Positions 9,007 through 18,123 of a DNA stretch of 64,000 nucleotides are shown here, in pieces. The DNA lies in NCBI RefSeq assembly GCF_000331305.1, contig NZ_KB217478.1, positions 8,029,481-8,093,480 of the forward strand. Direction: 5' to 3'. The notes under the pieces were generated by a model, which did no database searches, had not been told where the DNA came from, and saw only the letters and a program-made list of their open reading frames with translations. The position numbers and the translations under genes are program-made. This DNA comes from Calothrix sp. PCC 7103. Its GTDB lineage: Bacteria > Cyanobacteriota > Cyanobacteriia > Cyanobacteriales > Nostocaceae. The first letter of the stretch is position 1; each line of letters begins with the position of its first letter.

Positions 9007-9106
9007 AGTACTTAATTCAACGATAAAAAATATTTTGGTTCTTTTCCGAAACCAAGCCAAGAGCAATGGTAGTACTAATTAAGTTAAACAAAACTATACT
9101 GAACTT

Positions 9107-9166
9107 CTATATGTATCCTTGGGGACTTACCCCACAAAAGCCCAGTCTTTAAAAACTGGGCTTTTT
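9107..9166 (+). ncRNA. Candidate small RNA ending in a strong terminator
   Basis: A strong terminator (AAAGCCCAGT, loop, ACTGGGCTTTTT at 9136-9166) lies between two divergent genes, so neither gene's transcript should end there. About 40 bp upstream is TATACT (9095-9100), a good -10 box. A transcript from about 9107 would hold a small hairpin (GGGG-actta-CCCC) and then the terminator, a size and two-hairpin layout like cyanobacterial Yfr-class RNAs. The -35 box is not clear. Identity is inferred, not recognised. Confidence 0.4.
9136..9166 (+). terminator. Intrinsic terminator in a divergent intergenic region
   Basis: A 10-bp stem with a 7-8 nt A/T loop is followed by CTTTTTGT. A T-rich run is also present in the opposite direction, so it could work both ways. 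Confidence 0.8.
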
Positions 9167-9345
9167 GTATGGTATTTATCGCAATATTTCCCACCAGTTA
9201 GAAATATTGAAGCTTTGGCTCATCTGTATTTTTTTAACTAAGAAAGATATTTTTCTGTTAACAAAGAATAATATAATAGCTGCTGCTCGATAATAGATGT
9301 TTCGTTCCTCAGCATGACTAGCGAGTATTACGAAATGTAACAATA

Positions 9346-9501
9346 TTGGTTGAAGAAGGCATAATTAAGCTCGGCGCCAGCTTACTTAAGTACATTGTTT
9401 TATCTGGTGACGGTTCTACCTATGATTATCGAGTAAAAGAATGTCGATTTTCTAGCTGTAAGGATTTAGAATTCTTAATGAATTTTAAATTTTATATTTG
9501 A
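9346..9501 (+). other. Possible short ORF or gene remnant
   Basis: A 51-codon frame from TTG to TGA translates to protein-like text (EEGIIKLGASLLKYIVLSG, then YDYRVKECRF). There is no ATG and no clear ribosome site, and a stop lies a few codons upstream. It could be a remnant. Nothing else is seen between the terminator at 9166 and mltA. Confidence 0.2.
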
Positions 9502-9514
9502 AGTAGGGCGTTTC

Positions 9515-10849
9515 ATGAGCATCAAGAGCGAATCTAAAGCGAAGTTTCGAGAATTAGTCAGGCCAAAGTCAGCAAAAATACTTGCTGCTGTTGCTTTAAG
9601 CTTACCTGTTTTTGTACTAACTTATGTATTGCTTATACAACCTTTGGGACGTTTAGCGCTTAGTTCACAACAATGTCAGCTAAAAAAGTGGAATTTACCT
9701 CAAGCTGCAAAACAAGTTAAAAGTCCACCAAATATATTAAAACGGCGCCCTGTACTTGTAGCTAGACCACATGTTACTTGTTGCGAGGGTGATGCTTCGT
9801 GTTTAGATAATCAAATTTGGGGTGAAAACGAACCTATTAAAGACCAAAAAGGTTTAATAGCGTCGATAGACCAAAGTTTAAAGTACTTACAATCTCCGCA
9901 AGCTGAAGCAGCATATAAAGATTATCCAGTAGCTGGTATTACTCGCGCTCGTGTAATTGCTAGCTTACAAAGATTTCGGCAGTTGGTACAAACGAGTAAA
10001 TCAGCCAAACAACTTAATGCTGCAATAAGAAATGAGTTTGTGCTTTACCAATCAATAGGTCACGATAAAAAGGGAGGGGTACTGTTTACTTCGTATTATG
10101 AACCTATATATGAAGCTAGTCGTACACGTACCACTGAATTTCGTTACCCTATTTATCGTGAACCGCCCGACTTAGACTCTTGGCCTAGACCTCATCCTAA
10201 ACGTGTTGACTTAGAAGGTGCAGATGGTTTACAAGCTTCTAAAAGTAAATTACGGGGACTAGAAATATTTTGGTTCCGCGACCGTCTTGAACCTTACATG
10301 ATGCAAATTCAAGGTTCCGCGAGACTTCATCTTACCGATGGTACTGAGACTACAGTGGGTTATGCTGCCAGCATCGCTCAAAATTATAAAAGCATTGGTA
10401 AAGCACTTGCTGACGATGGAAAATTACCCTTGGAGGGTATGACGATGCCTAAGATTTTGGATTATTTTCATAAATATCCGCAGGAATTAAATATTTATAT
10501 TCCGCGTGACCCTAGTTTTGTATTCTTTAAGGAAAATCATGGTGTTACTGCAACTGGTTCCACTCAAGCGACTCTTACGACCGACCGTTCGATTGCTACT
10601 GATAAATCACTTATGCCACCAGGCGCCCTAGCATTAATTCGTGCATACCTTCCTTTTCCTAATACTCAAGGTCAAATGGAACACCGTGTTGTTACTCGCT
10701 ATGTACTTGACCAAGACGCAGGTGGTGCCATTAAAGGTGCTGGCAGAGTTGATTACTTTGTTGGTGCAGGAAAGGTTGCAGCCGAACGTGCGGGTGTTAC
10801 TGTTGGTCACGGGCAACTATTTTATTTAATGCTTAAACCAAAAAGTTAG
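9515..10849 (+). CDS. mltA: Membrane-bound lytic transglycosylase A
   Basis: A 444-aa protein with an N-terminal membrane anchor (about residues 24-46, LAAVALSLPVFVLTYVLLI). A MltA domain starts near residue 130 and contains LFTSYYEPIYEAS and GLEIFWFRDRLEPYMMQIQGSARL. A C-terminal 3D domain carries DQDAGGAIKG and GRVDYFVGAG, where the Asp of RVDY corresponds to the known catalytic Asp, ending GHGQLFYLML. MltA cleaves the glycan strands of peptidoglycan, forming 1,6-anhydro ends. Length suits cyanobacterial members. It has its own spacer on both sides, so it is probably a single-gene unit. Confidence 0.93.
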   Translation: MSIKSESKAKFRELVRPKSAKILAAVALSLPVFVLTYVLLIQPLGRLALSSQQCQLKKWNLPQAAKQVKSPPNILKRRPVLVARPHVTCCEGDASCLDNQIWGENEPIKDQKGLIASIDQSLKYLQSPQAEAAYKDYPVAGITRARVIASLQRFRQLVQTSKSAKQLNAAIRNEFVLYQSIGHDKKGGVLFTSYYEPIYEASRTRTTEFRYPIYREPPDLDSWPRPHPKRVDLEGADGLQASKSKLRGLEIFWFRDRLEPYMMQIQGSARLHLTDGTETTVGYAASIAQNYKSIGKALADDGKLPLEGMTMPKILDYFHKYPQELNIYIPRDPSFVFFKENHGVTATGSTQATLTTDRSIATDKSLMPPGALALIRAYLPFPNTQGQMEHRVVTRYVLDQDAGGAIKGAGRVDYFVGAGKVAAERAGVTVGHGQLFYLMLKPKS

Positions 10850-11227
10850 GTAAAAAATCAAACATTGTTAGTACTATAAAAAAAATATATGATATATTTC
10901 TTCACATTTTTGTTGATATTCAACTGCATCAAAACTTGAATTAAACGTAATTATTATTGCGAGCTTCGGAACTGATGGAAATATGCTTCGTCGTTTCAAT
11001 TAACAGCAGTAACGTGTGAAGTGATTACTGTGTATTAGATTGACAAAAGCCGATAAATATGTAGATGCTTGGATGTGAAATAGTCACCCTTTAGTGGGCG
11101 CCAATCTGAAATAAGTTATTTTGGATTTGTATATAACTTACATGTAGGAATGTAGGAAAGCATTGAGAAATATCAATGCTTCTATAGACATAATAAACGT
11201 ATTTGTTTTCAATCGGGGGATTTAACT
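10850..11227. other. Intergenic region with one hairpin
   Basis: No gene seen. At 11158-11181 an AAGCATTGA / TCAATGCTT stem (9 bp, 6-nt loop) lies 46 bp before the PIN gene, possibly an attenuator or the end of an upstream transcript. One GGCGCC site is present. Confidence 0.4.
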
Positions 11228-11701
11228 GTGATTGGGATATTGGTTGATGCTGATTTAATACTCGAATTACTAATGAACAGAAACCAGCTATTAGAAGATA
11301 TTAGTGAATTATTTGACCAAGCGCAACCCTTGATAAAAATGTATGTTACAGATTTTGGATGGGAGAAAATATGCGCTTATGCAAACAGATTCCAGAATTC
11401 ACACATAGCTCAACTTGTGATTGATTGGTTGAAAGAAAAAGTTGACGTTTGTACAGTTGATAAAAATGTTCTTCAGCAAGCACGTTTATCACCTATTCAA
11501 GATTTTGAGTCAGCAGTTGAATATGCGTGTGCCATGTATCAAGAATTCTACGCAGTTGTGACTCATCGCTATCAAGATTTTGTAACGGCGCCGGAGCAAT
11601 TTTTAATTTGGTCTGTGGCTGACCTGCAAACTCGTACATCGCTTGAAGCACAATTTCAAGCGACCGTTAATTTCAGTAAAACCGAGAGGTATTCTTGTTG
11701 A
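11228..11701 (+). CDS. PIN-domain protein
   Basis: A 157-aa protein with PIN nuclease features: D7 and D9 in ILVDADLILELL, the central D92/E94 in QDFESAVEYA, and D117 in VVTHRYQDF. These are the acidic residues that bind metal in this RNase family. The GTG start at 11228 is preceded by GGGGG. PIN proteins are often toxins with a small partner just upstream. No partner gene is seen here, so it is either an orphan toxin or a housekeeping member. The last 40 residues fall outside the usual PIN core. Confidence 0.75.
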   Translation: MIGILVDADLILELLMNRNQLLEDISELFDQAQPLIKMYVTDFGWEKICAYANRFQNSHIAQLVIDWLKEKVDVCTVDKNVLQQARLSPIQDFESAVEYACAMYQEFYAVVTHRYQDFVTAPEQFLIWSVADLQTRTSLEAQFQATVNFSKTERYSC

Positions 11702-11760
11702 TGGCAATGGAGGAGGTTGTGGGGTAAATGTGAACCGTGGTTCACAAAGTTATTTGAAAT

Positions 11761-11786
11761 TGGGACGGGCAGGGATGCCCATCCCA
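11761..11786. repeat. Dispersed palindrome, GGGCAGGGATGCCC type
   Basis: An inverted repeat TGGGACGGGCA / TGCCCATCCCA, of the same family as the MITE core and the copies at 12416, 38543, 56152 and 56473. It lies between convergent genes and may also serve as a terminator. Confidence 0.65.
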
Positions 11787-11839
11787 CAATATAATGTTAT
11801 TCAGCCTACAAGATAATGGTAAATTTAGATACTTAACTT

Positions 11840-12325
11840 TTATTGGATGTCCAAATCTAGAGTATAGTTTAATGTGCCGCTGCCGCTAGTTTGTTGCGAA
11901 ATATTATTGCCTGAACCTTGTACTTCTACGCTGACCGCAGCAGTTGATGGTGAATATTGGGCTGAAATTTCAATTTTTTGCTGACCGACAGATAAATAAG
12001 GAGATAAATCTAGCTTACTACTGCTGTCGTTCAAACGCTGTATAACTTTACCATTAATGGATATTTCACCTTGCAACTGTGCGCTAGGGGCATTAATTTT
12101 TAGAATTTGAGGTTGTTTTAAATTTGCAGCACTTAGACTTAAACTATTCCTTTGGACAGATGCAGAATTTGATTGTTCAGTTCTGGTGGATGTGAATGTT
12201 TGTGTGGCGCCACTATCGCTTGATGCTTCAGAATTTATTTGACTATAAGATAAGTTGTTAGTTAATCCAGCAGTAAGACTGATAATAGACCCAACGCAAA
12301 GCGCGTAAAGAATTAGGTTTTGCAT
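11840..12325 (-). CDS. Small secreted protein, Ser-rich
   Basis: A 161-aa protein. Residues 1-27 form a signal peptide (LYALCVGSIISLTAGL). A Ser/Thr/Gln-rich stretch follows, then a beta-rich C-terminal part (LKINAPSAQLQGEISING, KLDLSPYLSVGQQKIEISAQY), ending in an SGSGTLNYTLDLDIQ tail. The C-terminal part reads like a small carbohydrate-binding or bacterial Ig-like sandwich, but I do not recognise a family. It is the last of three small exported proteins on this strand. Confidence 0.65.
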   Translation of the reverse strand: MQNLILYALCVGSIISLTAGLTNNLSYSQINSEASSDSGATQTFTSTRTEQSNSASVQRNSLSLSAANLKQPQILKINAPSAQLQGEISINGKVIQRLNDSSSKLDLSPYLSVGQQKIEISAQYSPSTAAVSVEVQGSGNNISQQTSGSGTLNYTLDLDIQ

Positions 12326-12415
12326 ATTTTTATACCAATTGTTACAAGTAAGTTATAAATATATAAACAAAATAGAAAACTTATTTTACGGGCTAAATAT
12401 TTAATTTATTGTGAA

Positions 12416-12496
12416 GCGGGCATCCCTGCCCGCCCCTAGTATAAAACGTTGAAATGTGTGATAACAATGACGCTTTTGTATAGAAACCCGGTTTCT
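12416..12496. repeat. Two dispersed palindromes
   Basis: GCGGGCAtccCTGCCCGC at 12416-12433 belongs to the GGGCATGCCC-like family. AGAAACCCGGTTTCT at 12482-12496 belongs to the second dispersed family of this window and sits directly after the stop of the next minus-strand gene. Confidence 0.65.
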
Positions 12497-12500
12497 AGAA

Positions 12501-12827
12501 TTAGTTACAGACGGTTGTAGTATTACTCGTATAAATTTGATTGCCACCTCTTGTAGAGTTCTTGCGCTGTGTAACATTACGGCATTTCATTTGATTATTG
12601 CCTCTGAAAACACGCATCCGACGATTTCTATTAATATTTTGATTTGCAGCAGGATTGACAATTACTCGTGGTACTGGCGCCGTTCTAATAAAAATGCCTC
12701 CATTTTCATCAAGCACCATCTGAACGTTACTTGTTTGAATATCTAGGTCACCAGCAGTTGCGATTCCGGCAGGCAATGCAACCATTGCAGTCAAGAACAG
12801 CGAAAACATTAATTTTTGGACAGGCAT
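12501..12827 (-). CDS. Small secreted Asn/Arg-rich protein
   Basis: A 108-aa protein from the ATG at 12827, chosen because GAGG lies 10 bases upstream; closer alternative starts overlap that site. A signal peptide (LFLTAMVALPAGIATA) is followed by an acidic beta segment (DIQTSNVQMVLDENGGIFI). Then comes an Asn/Arg/Gln-rich tail with two Cys, the last at the penultimate position (TTTVCN). It shares its size, export signal and Asn/Gln richness with the next gene upstream, so the two may work together. Function unknown. Confidence 0.7.
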   Translation of the reverse strand: MPVQKLMFSLFLTAMVALPAGIATAGDLDIQTSNVQMVLDENGGIFIRTAPVPRVIVNPAANQNINRNRRMRVFRGNNQMKCRNVTQRKNSTRGGNQIYTSNTTTVCN

Positions 12828-13020
12828 GGCGTTCATCCTCAACTTAGTAATTAGTTTTGAGTGCTATAATTTGACCAGCAGCTAGAAAATCGAAGGTATA
12901 AACTTTATTCTTCATCATTTTTCTAGACCTAATTAGTTGTGTGTTACTGGTTTCGAGTTGTTGAACAACTCGATTAACCAGATTTTTAAAAGATTATTAA
13001 ATTTATTTCTAATTTTTGAC

Positions 13021-13362
13021 TTAACGGAAATAAGGCAAAGAACAGTTAGCGTTTTGAGTCTGCCTGGTTCCTGTTGAATTAGAAACACCGCTAATATTGC
13101 CGAAGCCGACATTTCCATTACTAATACCTGTGTTTGCAGCGTTACCTTGGATTTGATTACCTCTAGCACAGAATGGATTGCTGTTTTTACCTTGGTACTG
13201 GTCTGTGTAAGTGCTGCTATCGATACCAGTAACGTTTCTTGAACCGACGTTGCCAGTTGTAATTTGAATGTTAGAAGTATTACCTTGAATTTGGTCTGCA
13301 AATGCCGCAGGCGCCATTGCAAGAGCAGCTAATAACCCTAAAGCAAATGATTTTTTTAACAT
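13021..13362 (-). CDS. Small secreted protein with two curlin-like repeats
   Basis: A 113-aa protein with a signal peptide ending AFA near residue 22 and GGAG before the ATG. The mature part has two imperfect repeats of about 43 residues. Each begins [D/N]QIQGN, continues through an N-x2-I and GNVG-x2-N-[V/I]-x-G pattern, and ends near a single Cys. Regular Gln, Asn and Gly spacing resembles curlin-type amyloid repeats, though the match is not strong enough to assign that family. It could be a surface fibre subunit or a small structural protein (inference). Confidence 0.65.
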   Translation of the reverse strand: MLKKSFALGLLAALAMAPAAFADQIQGNTSNIQITTGNVGSRNVTGIDSSTYTDQYQGKNSNPFCARGNQIQGNAANTGISNGNVGFGNISGVSNSTGTRQTQNANCSLPYFR

Positions 13363-13590
13363 GATTCATCACTCCGTTTACTGTCTTTGATTAAATATAA
13401 GCTCTTTAACTTAATATATTGGGTGCTAAAGGCTAAAAAAAGATGACTCGCCTGATTGCATAAGTTGTATCTCTATACCTAGATATTTTAACTAAAGATT
13501 TTAAGTGTGTCAAGTCTTGGTTAAAAAATCTGGGCGTAATTTTTTTTTGGTGTTACGATAAACGACTATAAGTTAGACCGTCGGAGTGCT

Positions 13591-13938
13591 GTGACTGTGA
13601 AACGGAAAGCAAAACCAAGAATAGCAATATTACGTGAAAGAGCTGGTTTGACCCAGTTAGAGTTATCACGTCTTGTCGGTGTCACCGAAAGTACCATTCA
13701 AAATTGGGAAAGCGGAAGAACTGGCTCTGATCATATTGAACGTATAGTAAAGTTTTGTAAGGCTCTTGGCTGCCAGGTAGAGGATTTAATTGAGTATGTA
13801 AGCGACTCCGAAGAAGAGAAACTGGGCAAACCTAGTTCTTTGAGTGACATCCGCACTCTTTTAGGAACAGAACAGCCTATAGGCGCCGATACTTCTAAGC
13901 AAAAAAATGCTGCTGAGGAAATAGGGGCAAGGGAATAA
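13591..13938 (+). CDS. XRE-family transcriptional regulator
   Basis: A 115-aa protein with one Cro/C1-type helix-turn-helix at residues about 9-62 (ILRERAGLTQLELSRLVG, then VTESTIQNWESGR) and an acidic, Ser-rich tail. The GTG at 13591 follows CGGAG; an in-frame GTG at 13597 is also possible. It probably binds DNA as a dimer. The target is unknown. It is divergent from the small secreted protein genes, so it may regulate them (inference). It shares a long terminator hairpin with the convergent deacetylase gene. Confidence 0.85.
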   Translation: MTVKRKAKPRIAILRERAGLTQLELSRLVGVTESTIQNWESGRTGSDHIERIVKFCKALGCQVEDLIEYVSDSEEEKLGKPSSLSDIRTLLGTEQPIGADTSKQKNAAEEIGARE

Positions 13939-13940
13939 GG

Positions 13941-14015
13941 CAACGGATGATAAACGGATGTAACGGATAGTTGATTTTAAATAACTTATCCGTTACATCT
14001 GTTGTATCCGTTGCT
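13941..14015. terminator. Long bidirectional terminator hairpin
   Basis: Arms built of repeated CAACGGATG / AACGGATGTAACGGATA pair with TATCCGTTACATCTG and TGTATCCGTTG across about 15 nt. The right arm lies inside the last codons of the convergent gene, whose C-terminus is therefore made from hairpin sequence. Confidence 0.75.
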
Positions 14016-14672
14016 AAGATTATCGATAGTGACGAACTCGTAACCCTGTTCTAGTAACTTGGGTATTAAAGCTGCTGTCGTTTCGGCGACATCTTCACCG
14101 CCGAAGTAGCCATCGTGCAAAACGATGATGGAACCATTTTGAACTTGATTTAATACTCGTTGAGTTACTGTGTTAACACCCGGTCGTACCCAGTCTTCTG
14201 GTACAACGCTCCACATAACCGGACGGTAGTCCCACTTTTTCAAAAGTTTTAAAGTATTGGGGGTAAAGAACCCATTTGGGGGTCTGACATCGCGGATAAG
14301 TTGTCCGGGTATATTACAGGCACTTTCGATAGCTGCTTGAGTTTTTTCTAAGCTGTCTTTAAGTTCTTGCGGCGAGAGCATAGGAAAGTTTCGGTGGTCG
14401 TAACCGTGTAAACCTATCCAGTGGTTACGAGCATGTACCATTTTGGCAATTTGTGGTGCCTGTTGTACACATAAACCTAACCAAAAGAAACTAGCCGGAA
14501 TTTTGTAATGGTCTAATACTTCAAGTAACTGGGGTGTGTGATCATGGTGGGGACCATCATCAAAGGTTAGAGCGATTTTTTTACAGTTTGTGTTTCCTGT
14601 CCATAGACAGTTTGGAAAACTAGGTTGGAGAACACGGTAAATTAAGGGAAATAAAGGTGCAAATTGCAACAT
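13986..14672 (-). CDS. Polysaccharide deacetylase (NodB-like)
   Basis: About 228 aa from the ATG at 14672; a TTG at 14693 is also possible. NodB-domain motifs are present: TFDDGPHHDHTP with the metal and catalytic Asp pair, LHGYDHRNF with the His ligands, RDVRPPNGFFTPN, and LHDG near the end. Enzymes of this family remove acetyl groups from chitin-like, peptidoglycan or exopolysaccharide sugars. The N-terminal 20 residues are hydrophobic, suggesting export or membrane attachment. The substrate cannot be told from sequence. The C-terminal six residues (GYNRCNG) come from the terminator hairpin. Confidence 0.88.
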   Translation of the reverse strand: MLQFAPLFPLIYRVLQPSFPNCLWTGNTNCKKIALTFDDGPHHDHTPQLLEVLDHYKIPASFFWLGLCVQQAPQIAKMVHARNHWIGLHGYDHRNFPMLSPQELKDSLEKTQAAIESACNIPGQLIRDVRPPNGFFTPNTLKLLKKWDYRPVMWSVVPEDWVRPGVNTVTQRVLNQVQNGSIIVLHDGYFGGEDVAETTAALIPKLLEQGYEFVTIDNLSNGYNRCNG

Positions 14673-14903
14673 TGAGTCCAAATTAAAAAGCAAGCCTATT
14701 AAAACTCTAGCAAAATTTTATGTCATCGGTATAGTTCGTATTTCAGTATATTTAGGGTAAGATTTCCAACCTTGTATGATTTATTAGGTATTTGGGGTTT
14801 AATAAGTTATTTAAAGATAATCCTGACGAAGTAGAAAATGTTTAATTTTATGCAGTACGATAAGAGACTCTGAGTAAGTTAGTATTTTTCACAACTGCAT
14901 GAA

Positions 14904-17900
14904 ATGAATAAAAGCTGTAACATCTCCCGGCACCGTCAAATTCCTATCGTTAAGGAAGTACATACGGCGGTGAGCGGGAGGGCTAGGTATAAAGTAAATG
15001 GTCTTCAGGGTTCGGATACTCTTAAGAAATACCTAGAGTTGAGATTGGCAGAAAACAACGATATATGTTGTGTTTCTGCCAACCCGGTAACAGGAAATAT
15101 GCTGGTAGTTTATAAACCAGCACGCAGTTCGTCGGGTCTTGCATCGCTGATTGAAAGTCTGGTTTTTGATTACCAAAAGCAAAACAAAAATTCTGTAAAT
15201 TTGGTAACAAAAAACAAGCACCAAGCTAAGAGAAAAGCAAAAAAAACACGCGAGATTGTCGGAACAAAAGCGCAATCCGTTGCACCTTGGCATTTACGTT
15301 CTGTAGAGACCGTAATTAATGAGTTGCAAACGTCAAATGTATTAGGACTATCAAGTGATTCTGCTGCTAGCAAACTGAAGAAATACGGCTTAAACACCCT
15401 ACCCCAAGCAAAACCGCGTTCTGGGTTAAGTATGTTTGTTGACCAGTTTAAATCACTACCAGTAGGACTTTTAGCAGTAGCGGCAGGAGTGTCAGTTGCT
15501 ACAGGTGGTTTGCTTGATGCTGCTGTGATTATGGGGGTTGTAGTAATCAATGCGGGGATTGGATATGCCACTGAGAGTAATTCTGAAAAAATAATTCGTT
15601 CGCTTCAAAATGTAGTTAAGCCAAGGGCAGTAGTTATTCGCGACGGTAATAGTGTTGAAATCAGCGCTACTGAAATTGTCCTCGGCGATATTATAGTTCT
15701 CAAACCTGGTAGCTATGTACCATCGGACGCACGTTTAATTGAAGCAGAGCGTTTGAGTATTGATGAGTCGGCGTTAACGGGTGAAAGTATGCCTGTTAGT
15801 AAGTCTACTGTAGCGCTTGAAGATGAGAATGTAGCTTTGGGCGACCGGGTAAACATGGTTTACATGGGTACTTTGGTGACGGGGGGACAAGGAAAAGCGG
15901 TAGTTGTCGCCACAGGTAAATATAGCGAGATGGGTAAAATTCAGGCGATGCTTGGTGAAGCTTCGACACCTGAAACCCCGATGGAAAAACAACTCGACCA
16001 AGCAGGAAGTCAGCTTGTTGTAATTAGCGGCGCCATTTGTGCTGTTGTATTTGGTATTGGTTTATTGCGTGGTAACAGTGTGCTGCAAATGCTCAAGTCA
16101 ACAATTTCGTTGGCTGTAGCAGCGGTACCAGAAGGACTGCCAACGGTCGCAACTACTACGTTAGCGCTTGGTATTGCTAACATGCGGAAGCACAACGTAT
16201 TAATCCGGCGCCTTGATGCAGTGGAAACACTGGGTTCGGTACAGACTATCTGTATGGATAAGACTGGTACTATTACAGCTAACCGCATGACGGTTGTTGA
16301 GTTGTGTGCTGATGGACGATGTATTGATGTTGCAGACGACAAGTTACGCGATGGGGATGAGTCTATTAATCCTTATAGCAACGAGCAAGTGCTGAAGTTA
16401 ATGCATGTCTTGGTACTTTGCAACGAAAGCATTATTGAAGAAAAGGAAAAGGTTAAAGAGAAAAAGGAAAACAAAGAACACAATTACACTGTAAAAGGTT
16501 CTTCAACAGAGAACGCGCTTATCGACTTAGCAATAAATGCTGGGGTGAATGTAAATAGTCTGCGCGAAAATTATCCGTTGCAGAAAATCAGTCACCGTTC
16601 GCAAGCGCGTAACTACATGGTGACGCTACATAATACTCCTGACAACAATCAAAAACTCGTTGCAGTTAAAGGTAGTCCATCTGAAGTATTAGCGCTATGT
16701 AGTCATCAACTCAAAAACGGTCAGCAAATACCTTTAACCAATGCTGATAGACAGTTAATAGAGAACGATAACGAGGACATGGCAGGTAAAGCACTGCGTG
16801 TTCTTGGAATTGCTTATTTAATTCAAGATTCGGATGAAATTAACACTGAAAGTGAATTAATTTGGTTGGGACTTGTGGGAATGGCAGACCCCATCCGCAA
16901 AGGTGTCAAGGAATTGATGGGAGATTTCCACTCAGCAGGTATCAACACCGTAATGATTACTGGGGATCAAAGTCCAACAGCTTATGCTATTGGTAAAGAA
17001 TTAAATCTTAGCCAAGGCAAACAGCTAGAAATTCTTGACTCAACCCATCTCGAACAAGTTGACCCAGAAGTTGTCAAAGGACTGTGCGACCGAGTAAATG
17101 TTTTTGCACGTATTAGTCCTGCGAACAAGTTGCAAATTGTCCAAGCACAGCAAAGCACAGGTAAAATAGTAGCAATGACCGGGGATGGAATAAACGATGC
17201 TCCCGCGCTCAAAGCTGCTAATGTCGGTATTGCAATGGGGCATAGTGGCACCGATGTTGCCCGTGAAGTTGCGGATATTATCCTCGAAGACGACAACCTT
17301 GAAACCATGATTATAGCCGTTAGTCATGGACGTACAATTTACAACAACATTCGTAAATCTGTTCACTTTTTACTATCAACCAACACCAGTGAAATCATGG
17401 TGATGCTTGCCGCTACTGCTGCTGGTATTGGTGAACCAATGACAGCTATGCAGTTACTGTGGTTGAACTTAGTAACAGATATCTTCCCAGCACTTGGACT
17501 TGCGATGGAAGCTCCAGAACCAGATGTATTACTGGCACCACCTCGTGACCCATCTGAACCAATTATCAAAAATTCCGACTTCCGACGCATTGTCGGAGAG
17601 TCAGCGATAATGTCAGCAAGTGCTTTGGGCGCCTATGGTTATGCTATTAACCGTTATGGTATAGGAGCAACTGCGAGTACCATCGGCTTTATGAGTTTAA
17701 CAATGGCACAGTTAATGTACGCGCTCAGTTGCCGTTCGCAAACCCACAGCATATTTAGCGGTAAGAGACTACCACAAAACAAATATCTAAATATTGCCTT
17801 GGGTGGTTCGTTCGCGCTACAAATCGCCGCTGCAACTGTACCTGGACTCAAAGGATTGTTGCAAATCGCACCAATTAACCTATTAGATATGGTGGTTATT

Positions 17901-18089
17901 GGCGCCAGTGCTGTGCTTCCGTTCTTGGTTAATGAGGGTCGTAAAGAATTGGCATCACATAATCGCAACTTAGACGGCAAATATATTACAATTCTGCCCG
18001 ACAGCGAAGACAAATCCAATTACACATACACACCCATCGAAGAACACGAGCTTGTTATTACACGTAGCATAGGCGTCTTGCCTGTGTAG
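14904..18089 (+). CDS. Cation-transporting P-type ATPase
   Basis: A 1061-aa P-type ATPase. Residues 1-80 look like a heavy-metal-associated-like fold without the CxxC pair. A basic linker and a cation ATPase N-terminal domain (about 130-190) follow. Key motifs are TGES at 292-295, PEGLP in the membrane segment before the phosphorylation site, DKTGT with phosphorylated D452, and GDGINDAPAL at 760. PEGLP is typical of Ca2+/P2-type rather than heavy-metal CPx pumps. About ten membrane segments are visible. The ion is uncertain: Ca2+ or Mn2+ is most likely from the PEGL motif, while the N-terminal extension is unusual for that class. It ends in a shared terminator with the SDR gene. Confidence 0.9.
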   Translation: MNKSCNISRHRQIPIVKEVHTAVSGRARYKVNGLQGSDTLKKYLELRLAENNDICCVSANPVTGNMLVVYKPARSSSGLASLIESLVFDYQKQNKNSVNLVTKNKHQAKRKAKKTREIVGTKAQSVAPWHLRSVETVINELQTSNVLGLSSDSAASKLKKYGLNTLPQAKPRSGLSMFVDQFKSLPVGLLAVAAGVSVATGGLLDAAVIMGVVVINAGIGYATESNSEKIIRSLQNVVKPRAVVIRDGNSVEISATEIVLGDIIVLKPGSYVPSDARLIEAERLSIDESALTGESMPVSKSTVALEDENVALGDRVNMVYMGTLVTGGQGKAVVVATGKYSEMGKIQAMLGEASTPETPMEKQLDQAGSQLVVISGAICAVVFGIGLLRGNSVLQMLKSTISLAVAAVPEGLPTVATTTLALGIANMRKHNVLIRRLDAVETLGSVQTICMDKTGTITANRMTVVELCADGRCIDVADDKLRDGDESINPYSNEQVLKLMHVLVLCNESIIEEKEKVKEKKENKEHNYTVKGSSTENALIDLAINAGVNVNSLRENYPLQKISHRSQARNYMVTLHNTPDNNQKLVAVKGSPSEVLALCSHQLKNGQQIPLTNADRQLIENDNEDMAGKALRVLGIAYLIQDSDEINTESELIWLGLVGMADPIRKGVKELMGDFHSAGINTVMITGDQSPTAYAIGKELNLSQGKQLEILDSTHLEQVDPEVVKGLCDRVNVFARISPANKLQIVQAQQSTGKIVAMTGDGINDAPALKAANVGIAMGHSGTDVAREVADIILEDDNLETMIIAVSHGRTIYNNIRKSVHFLLSTNTSEIMVMLAATAAGIGEPMTAMQLLWLNLVTDIFPALGLAMEAPEPDVLLAPPRDPSEPIIKNSDFRRIVGESAIMSASALGAYGYAINRYGIGATASTIGFMSLTMAQLMYALSCRSQTHSIFSGKRLPQNKYLNIALGGSFALQIAAATVPGLKGLLQIAPINLLDMVVIGASAVLPFLVNEGRKELASHNRNLDGKYITILPDSEDKSNYTYTPIEEHELVITRSIGVLPV

Positions 18090-18092
18090 TAT

Positions 18093-18123
18093 ATAGTAAG
18101 GCCGTCAGTGACGGCCTTACTAT
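18093..18123. terminator. Bidirectional terminator hairpin
   Basis: A perfect 15-bp stem (ATAGTAAGGCCGTCA and its complement) with a single-base centre lies between two convergent genes and touches the stop codon of the minus-strand one. Confidence 0.85.

Noticed and set aside
12933-13322. Minus-strand frame overlapping the small secreted protein gene
   Set aside because: The other frame has a signal peptide, ribosome site and internal repeats; this one is its shadow.
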